A DNA stretch of 36,118 nt, taken from contig JADZEY010000072.1 in assembly GCA_020850315.1 (NCBI GenBank), positions 1 to 36,118 on the forward strand, in the 5' to 3' direction. Under the pieces are notes generated by a model. The model was not told the DNA's origin, did not search any database, and saw nothing but the letters and a program-made list of their open reading frames with translations. Each line of letters starts with the position of its first letter. Positions within the stretch are counted from its first letter, which is position 1. This DNA comes from Armatimonadota bacterium. Its GTDB lineage: Bacteria; Bacteroidota; Ignavibacteria; OLB7. Positions 31,788-36,118 of this stretch are shown piece after piece. Both the position numbers and the translations under genes were made by a program.

Positions 31788-32408
31788 ATGACGACACAAG
31801 AACTTCTCATCGGATATTTTGAAGGGGGCTTGACCCCAGAGGAATCTCTCCATTTGGAGACGATGCTCTCCGGCTCGGCAGAGCTTCGGGCGCAGTTCAA
31901 TCAGCATCAACAGATTCATTCCATGATGCAGCGCGAAGCCGAGGAAACCAAGCCATCGGAAACGTTGGACGAAGCAACAATCGGCGCGGCGCTTGGCCTG
32001 CTTGGCCAAACCGTTGGCGGGGCCAGCATTGCCTTCTGGAGCGGAACAAAAATTGCAGCAACGATTGGAACAGTAGTGGTTGGTGGCGCGGTGACATGGT
32101 TTGCAGTCACCCAAAATCCTGAACCGCCGCAAGCCCCGTCGGCAACCACTACCCAGCCAGCCCCAACCATCCAAACCGCTCCAGTGCCCCAGTTGCCGGA
32201 TCCGGCGGTTGCGCCGGTGACGGAGCAGGCCAGTTCAAGCGGCAGCACGAAACAAACTGCCCCAGCAAGTAGCTCGAAAGAATCGAATACGTTCCGATCA
32301 AAGGGGGAAAAAGGAGGTAGCGAAGCAGGAGATCATAGAGGCTTTAACCTTGAAGGAGAAACACCAGTGCCAATAGATCAAGAGATCAAGTTTAAGCCTA
32401 ACAGGTAA
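31788..32408 (+). CDS. single-span membrane partner of second ECF sigma factor (putative anti-sigma)
   Basis: The 206-residue product has the same plan as the product of 4185-4910. A short N-terminal helical domain ('LLIGYFEGGLTPEESLHLE', 'ELRAQFNQHQQIH') leads to a Gly-rich approach and one membrane segment (about 88-107). A Pro/Thr/Gln/Ser-rich extracytoplasmic tail ends with charged residues. There is no zinc-binding HxxxCxxC. The anti-sigma or signal-transducing role is inferred from the conserved sigma/membrane-protein arrangement. A terminator follows 18 nt after the stop, making this a compact two-gene operon. Confidence 0.85.
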   Translation: MTTQELLIGYFEGGLTPEESLHLETMLSGSAELRAQFNQHQQIHSMMQREAEETKPSETLDEATIGAALGLLGQTVGGASIAFWSGTKIAATIGTVVVGGAVTWFAVTQNPEPPQAPSATTTQPAPTIQTAPVPQLPDPAVAPVTEQASSSGSTKQTAPASSSKESNTFRSKGEKGGSEAGDHRGFNLEGETPVPIDQEIKFKPNR

Positions 32409-32425
32409 GATTTTTTTTTTCAAGC

Positions 32426-32456
32426 AAAACGGCTCTTCGGAAGAAGGGCCGTTTTT
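32426..32456 (+). terminator. intrinsic terminator of second sigma operon
   Basis: AAAACGGCTCTTC (32426-32438) pairs with GAAGGGCCGTTTT (32443-32455) around a 4-nt loop with one G-U, followed by T residues. A ten-T run (32411-32420) also precedes it. Confidence 0.88.
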
Positions 32457-32775
32457 ATTTCCCCACCACCCCCGTAGTGTCGAATTTCGCGGCCATGGAG
32501 AGAATTCTTCCTTCCCCAAGCACGGGGTGACGATTCTTCTTTACCTTGCCGCCCCAGTTCATCGTTGGGTGAAGGCTCAGTGGGGGAGAGATAGTTTGCA
32601 GGCAGTAATTTTTTTTGCGTGCATTCTGTCTGGTTTTGGCAAGTTTATACGTTATAGGGTAGTGACGGGATTAGCATATAATTCTTCTTGAACAGGAATG
32701 CCCTCTCCTAACCACCCAAGAAGCCGTGCCACGCCACGGGATCCCGTCTAATTGTTTGATTTCAGGAGTTGTCTG
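32457..32775. other. intergenic region before third sigma factor
   Basis: No gene is seen. Base composition begins to fall here relative to the left part of the window. A TATAAT-like sequence at about 32676 lacks a matching -35, so I do not call a promoter. Confidence 0.4.
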
Positions 32776-33348
32776 ATGTCCTTCTCATCCCAGAATGGAT
32801 ACGCGGGCGATGCCCGTATCCCGATAGAGTTCGTGTCGCTTCTTCAGGATTGTTTGGGTTCTGCCAGAAGCCCCATCCACCAATGGCTGAAACAGTGCTT
32901 CCAAGAGGAAGATGACCGGAAAGAAGTGTTGGCCATGGCGTTAGAAAGGGCATGGAAGCACTTCCGAAGCCATTACCCTGAAGCACGATTGCAAAGCAAA
33001 GAAGGGTTTGAACCGTGGCTGATGGTTATTGTACAGCATTGTGCACGCGACTACTTGAGGCAGCAAAAAGCGAAGGGAACGAGAAGGAAAGGGAGGGAAA
33101 AATTTGACGAAGCAACTCACACGGGAGCGGGAGCGGGAGCGGATATATCAGTTGAACAGGGGATAGATATAGCAATAATGCTTGATTCTTTATCCGAGAA
33201 GGATCGGGAGGTTCTAAGGCTGCATCTTCAAGGCTTCTCATGCAAAGAGATAGCCGATAGAATCGGCAGTACCGAGGGAGCGGTGCAGCGGCGAGTAAGC
33301 CGCGCTAAAGCAGCATTACGCGGCCGTTTCCCAAATCGGGAAGGCTAA
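32776..33348 (+). CDS. ECF-like RNA polymerase sigma factor (third)
   Basis: The 190-residue product has a divergent region 2 (about 45-105; 'ALERAWKHFRSHYPEARL', 'WLMVIVQHCARDYLRQQK'). A short Gly/Ala linker is encoded by a hexamer microsatellite near 33121, and region 4 is clear (135-185; 'LDSLSEKDREVLRLHLQG', 'CKEIADRIGSTEGAVQRRVS'). The start at 32776 is preferred because CAGGAG lies seven bases upstream; an in-frame ATG at 32752 lacks a Shine-Dalgarno sequence. Unlike the other two sigma genes it has no membrane partner next to it. A secreted Cys-rich protein and a thioredoxin-like protein follow. Confidence 0.88.
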   Translation: MSFSSQNGYAGDARIPIEFVSLLQDCLGSARSPIHQWLKQCFQEEDDRKEVLAMALERAWKHFRSHYPEARLQSKEGFEPWLMVIVQHCARDYLRQQKAKGTRRKGREKFDEATHTGAGAGADISVEQGIDIAIMLDSLSEKDREVLRLHLQGFSCKEIADRIGSTEGAVQRRVSRAKAALRGRFPNREG

Positions 33349-33695
33349 GGCTGATACACACGGAAGAACTGGGATTGCGAAACTATAGCCATATAGATTT
33401 GCTTCGCCCCGACAGAAGGAGGGTAAACAATGCCTTCGTCTCCAATTTGTGCTCCGATGCAATCGGGGTAAACAGGAATGACAGCGAAAAAAGCACAAAC
33501 TGAGCAGTTCTGAATAGACCAACAGAGCGTGCTGAACAACAGGTCAGTAACTGTACATGCGTTATGTTGGTGGTGGTGAATCTTGATGCCTTCCTACAGC
33601 ATTGAAGATGCCCCCCTACCACCTGTAGGAAATGGACGTGCATGGCTGAGATAGAACAGGTAGTAACCTATCAAAAATTCTAAGGAGTAAAACAG
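33349..33695. other. 347-nt leader/intergenic region before the Cys-rich protein gene
   Basis: No protein gene is supported; three overlapping minus-strand frames lack start signals and family features. TAGATTTG (33394-33401) fits TAnnTTTG but is about 300 nt from the next gene. AGGAG precedes the next ATG at the proper distance. Confidence 0.4.
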
Positions 33696-34190
33696 ATGAG
33701 CAAGCTTCAGAGAATGGCGTTCTTAATAGCCATTGCTATATTTGCTACAAATATAGCCTATAGCCAAACTTCTTCAACTGTGTTTGCCACTATGGTAAAC
33801 GGATCGCCACAGCTCTCCATTAGCCAATCAACCTTGATTGCGGCTTTTGAGGACGAGTTTAATGATGGCTCAGTAATTTCTACGGTGACAATCGAAAATT
33901 ACGCGTCTTCTGGCAATCCTGCAAAATATTGGTTGATTGCAACAGGTAAGAAAAATGACACCTTATCAAGAACAATGGCTGTGGCATTGGATCTTAGCAA
34001 TGGAGAATTTCGAACTACCGATCCTAGACATAGTTGTAAAGGTAATTGGTGTAGTGAATGCGCGTTTAAACGAGTAGATGGTGGAGGAATTGTAGGGTGT
34101 AAATGTGAGGACTGGATTAGTCTTGGATGCGATCACACTGTTACTACCGGAGCAAGACGAGGTGGATACGGAGTTGGTACTCTACCATAA
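33696..34190 (+). CDS. secreted protein with C-terminal six-cysteine/histidine module
   Basis: The 164-residue product starts with a signal peptide (about 1-23, ending AYS before Gln24). A moderately polar domain (25-110) follows, then a compact Cys-rich end with Cys114, Cys119, Cys122, Cys135, Cys137, Cys145 and His147 (Cx4CxxCx12CxCx7CxH). Six cysteines could form three disulfides, or with His147 bind metal. I do not recognise the family. A good Shine-Dalgarno sequence (AGGAG, 8 nt before ATG) supports expression. The DNA is AT-rich compared with the left of the window. The neighbouring thioredoxin-fold protein could be its folding or redox partner, which is inference from proximity. Confidence 0.75.
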   Translation: MSKLQRMAFLIAIAIFATNIAYSQTSSTVFATMVNGSPQLSISQSTLIAAFEDEFNDGSVISTVTIENYASSGNPAKYWLIATGKKNDTLSRTMAVALDLSNGEFRTTDPRHSCKGNWCSECAFKRVDGGGIVGCKCEDWISLGCDHTVTTGARRGGYGVGTLP

Positions 34191-34198
34191 CTTTAAAG

Positions 34199-34245
34199 CC
34201 CTTTCTGTTTTTTAACTCTGTACAGTGAATAATAAACAGAAAGGG
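34199..34245 (+). terminator. inverted repeat after Cys-rich protein gene
   Basis: CCCTTTCTGTTT (34199-34210) and AAACAGAAAGGG (34234-34245) are perfect 12-bp arms with a 23-nt loop, then TGTTT. It is a likely terminator, although the loop is long. Confidence 0.6.
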
Positions 34246-34260
34246 TGTTTCTATTCACTG

Positions 34261-34380
34261 ACCTTACGCACACGCCGTCTTACTCCCCCCCCTTCCGTCA
34301 TTGCGAGGAGTCTTCGACGAAGCAATCTCGCGGGTTTTTCGGTGATCATCGGACGCACTGCTAATGGTATTGCGTAAGGT
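34261..34380. mobile_element. 120-bp MITE-like element with terminal inverted repeats
   Basis: ACCTTACGCA (34261-34270) and TGCGTAAGGT (34371-34380) are exact 10-bp terminal inverted repeats; one base further the match becomes imperfect. The interior is GC-richer than the flanks and contains the palindromic core GTCTTCGACGAAGCAATC, similar to widely scattered bacterial intergenic repeats, plus an 8-C run. No target-site duplication is evident. It has no coding capacity and may be a non-autonomous element. Confidence 0.6.
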
Positions 34381-34420
34381 TAGTTATTCATAATGCACTA
34401 AACAAATAAAGGGTTATACA

Positions 34421-35644
34421 ATGCTGCATACTTATTGGCTAAGTCAAAAAATAAAGGTAGTTATTCTAATTACTATGATGCTTTTTCTTGTATACAATAT
34501 TGCTCATTCACAATCCAATAATTCTATGAAGAAAGATAGTCTAAACGAAATGCTTTATCATGCACGTAAAGCATTTACAAATGTGTACACCGCAAAGTAT
34601 TATGTACATCTCTATCAAAGCAAAGTAGAAGGTGGAGCTATTATTCGTAGCGGAAATGTGTTTTTATCTCGAGATACTGTAGATAATCCGTTGGGATGGG
34701 ATATTCGTTTTGAAGCTGATAATGGCATGGTTTACTGCTATACAAGAAAAGAAATAAAAATTTTAGATCCAAACTCTCGTAAAATTATTATTGTTGACGC
34801 TTCACAGGGAGCTTCTGAAATGATTAAGGGAAATGCAATCTCAGATTTGTTTTTTAATGTTCTAACTGATACGACTGCATGGCAAAGAATTCTTAATTTA
34901 TCAAATAATATTTCATTTGAAAAAGATCAATACATTGATGATGCTATTTGCAAAATAGTGCAGGTTGAATATCCTGATACCGAATTATTTAGTCAATTAA
35001 AAACATATTTATTTATAAATCCAAATAATTTTTTTACTTATCAAAAAATAAATCATTCGATATTTAACAATATTCAATTAATTGATACTTTGTCGTTTTC
35101 TAAAATAGAAATAAATAAACCATTAGATTCTTCTATATTTACTATAGAAAAGCCAGATGGTTATTCGGAGTACAGGATGTCAAAGACAATATCAAAAGAA
35201 AAATCGTTGCCTCTTGGGTCTCAATCTCCTAAGTGGTCGTTACTTAATCAGAAAGGAGGATATATTTCTAGTGAAAATTTAAAAGGGAAAATATTATTAC
35301 TAGACTTTTGGTATTCAACATGTGGACCTTGTTTAGAGTTCATGCCAATAATACAAAGAGTTCATGAGCGATACCAAAATCAAGGAGTAGTAGTTATTGG
35401 TATGAATAGTAAAGAGAAAAAAACTGCTAATGCAATTAATTTTATGAGAAAAAATAATTATACATATACCCTTGCGCTTCAAGCTGACAGTGTTGCTATC
35501 GCATTTTGTGTGGATTCATACCCTACTACATATATAATAGATGACGAAGGGAAAATAGTATATAAAGAAATTGGTTTTAATAATCAAGCAGAAGAAACAA
35601 TTAATAAGACGATCAATGCTATCTTAAATAAGAATAAGGAATAA
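34421..35644 (+). CDS. exported two-domain protein: LolA-like N-terminal region plus TlpA-like thioredoxin domain
   Basis: The 407-residue product has a signal peptide or anchor (about 10-30, ending AHS before Gln31). Residues about 40-245 suggest a LolA/outer-membrane-lipoprotein-sorting-like beta-sheet fold ('WDIRFEADNGMVYCYTRKEI'). Residues about 262-400 form a TlpA/ResA-type thioredoxin domain with the redox pair Cys301-Cys304 in 'WYSTCGPC' and the cis-proline loop 'SYPTTYIID'. It should act as a disulfide oxidoreductase in the periplasm. The gene is strongly AT-rich. AAAGGG lies about 8 nt before the ATG. It is the natural candidate partner for the upstream Cys-rich secreted protein. Confidence 0.82.
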   Translation: MLHTYWLSQKIKVVILITMMLFLVYNIAHSQSNNSMKKDSLNEMLYHARKAFTNVYTAKYYVHLYQSKVEGGAIIRSGNVFLSRDTVDNPLGWDIRFEADNGMVYCYTRKEIKILDPNSRKIIIVDASQGASEMIKGNAISDLFFNVLTDTTAWQRILNLSNNISFEKDQYIDDAICKIVQVEYPDTELFSQLKTYLFINPNNFFTYQKINHSIFNNIQLIDTLSFSKIEINKPLDSSIFTIEKPDGYSEYRMSKTISKEKSLPLGSQSPKWSLLNQKGGYISSENLKGKILLLDFWYSTCGPCLEFMPIIQRVHERYQNQGVVVIGMNSKEKKTANAINFMRKNNYTYTLALQADSVAIAFCVDSYPTTYIIDDEGKIVYKEIGFNNQAEETINKTINAILNKNKE

Positions 35645-35664
35645 TCAATATGTAGATTTTACAA

Positions 35665-36118
35665 ATGAAAAGTAATAAATACATTCTATATAAGTTTATC
35701 TCAATACTTTTTATGCTTCTATTATGTTCATGTATTGATAGACAATTATTATTTGCTCAAGTTACTTCATTACCTATATCCTCCACTACTGGCACCACCC
35801 TAAACTTCTCCCTTGTCCAATCAGCATCATGGAACATTGCACAAGGGGATGAACTCCTGCTTTCAGCGCGCATCGCAACCCGTAGCTCCTATCAGTGGAC
35901 GATTGCACCATGCCGGCTTCGCACCAACCTTACTCTTACACTCGGCGGTAGCTACCGCGATGACTCTATCCCAGAAAACTCCTTCCGCCTCAGCGAGAAT
36001 GAAGCCTTCGCCGAAGGAACCTTGACCTTCCCCATCGGCTGGAGGGTTGATCCCTACTTCAGTGCCAACTTCCGCACACCACTGACCGAATCCTTTGCCA
36101 TTGCCGGACCACAACGAA
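35665..36118 (+). CDS. exported outer-membrane-type protein, partial (DUF3078-like), 3' end outside window
   Basis: An open frame of 151 codons starts at ATG 35665 and is still open at the last base. Residues 1-31 are an AT-rich signal peptide ('FISILFMLLLCSCIDRQ') with either a lipobox-like LCSC or a signal-peptidase site after FAQ. From about residue 45 the sequence shows barrel-like strands ('LNFSLVQSASWNIAQGDEL', 'NLTLTLGGSYRDDSIPENS'), resembling the DUF3078 pattern of Bacteroidota outer-membrane proteins; that family assignment is tentative. DNA composition changes sharply from AT-rich to GC-rich at about 35785, inside the gene. Confidence 0.7.
   Translation, partial: MKSNKYILYKFISILFMLLLCSCIDRQLLFAQVTSLPISSTTGTTLNFSLVQSASWNIAQGDELLLSARIATRSSYQWTIAPCRLRTNLTLTLGGSYRDDSIPENSFRLSENEAFAEGTLTFPIGWRVDPYFSANFRTPLTESFAIAGPQR

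Noticed and set aside
32640-32690. Sigma-70 promoter with TATAAT near 32676
   Set aside because: No matching -35 element at 16-19 nt, and the organism appears to use a different promoter consensus.

Overview
The window is about 36 kb of moderately GC-rich bacterial chromosome. It looks like a member of the Bacteroidota/Chlorobiota/Kapabacteria group. The signs are a cell-surface protein with a type IX secretion (T9SS) C-terminal sorting domain, lipid A/Kdo chemistry (waaA) showing a Gram-negative envelope, and recurrent TAnnTTTG promoter-like octamers (the Bacteroidota -7 consensus) upstream of several genes and a tRNA. I favour a Kapabacteria- or Ignavibacteria-like organism, but that placement is inference; no rRNA or taxonomic marker was compared.

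Layout. 1-3434: a poly-C tract and a large secreted T9SS protein (minus). 3574-4910: an ECF sigma factor with a membrane partner. 5087-11848: a co-directional run of methionine-synthase N-half, waaA, larC (nickel-pincer cofactor), a DUF1361 membrane protein and UDP-glucose dehydrogenase. 11938-12053: tRNA-Lys and its terminator. 12207-21593: CNNM/CBS transporter-like protein, metG, a small hypothetical ORF, aspartate kinase, an outer-membrane beta-barrel candidate, a GHKL anti-sigma-type ATPase and a GT87-like membrane glycosyltransferase. 21618-22061: a low-complexity lipoprotein (minus). 22282-22397: tRNA-Val and terminator. 22681-27032: a small defence cluster with a MazEF-type toxin-antitoxin pair (minus), a type IIG-like restriction-modification enzyme (plus), and a duplicated 3' fragment of that enzyme separated from it by mirrored palindromic repeats. 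27691-30939: a tricorn-type protease (minus). 31218-32408: a second ECF sigma/membrane-partner pair of the same architecture as the first. 32776-36118: a third ECF sigma factor followed by an AT-rich stretch encoding a secreted Cys-rich protein, a two-domain TlpA-like thioredoxin protein and the start of an outer-membrane-type protein that runs off the window.

How the genes may work together. Much of the core content is envelope biology (Kdo transferase, UDP-glucuronate supply, glycosyltransferase, beta-barrel, T9SS cargo) mixed with methionine and aspartate-family metabolism (metH half, metG, lysC). Three ECF sigma genes in 30 kb, two with a non-zinc single-span membrane partner, suggest several envelope-responsive regulons. 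The most unusual parts are the sigma / Cys-rich secreted protein / thioredoxin neighbourhood at the right end, the paralogous sigma-partner pairs, the truncated methionine synthase, and the restriction enzyme whose low-GC recognition half and duplicated tail point to cassette exchange. Intergenic spaces carry several dispersed repeats: heptamer-based tandem repeats, palindromes, and a 120-bp element with inverted ends.
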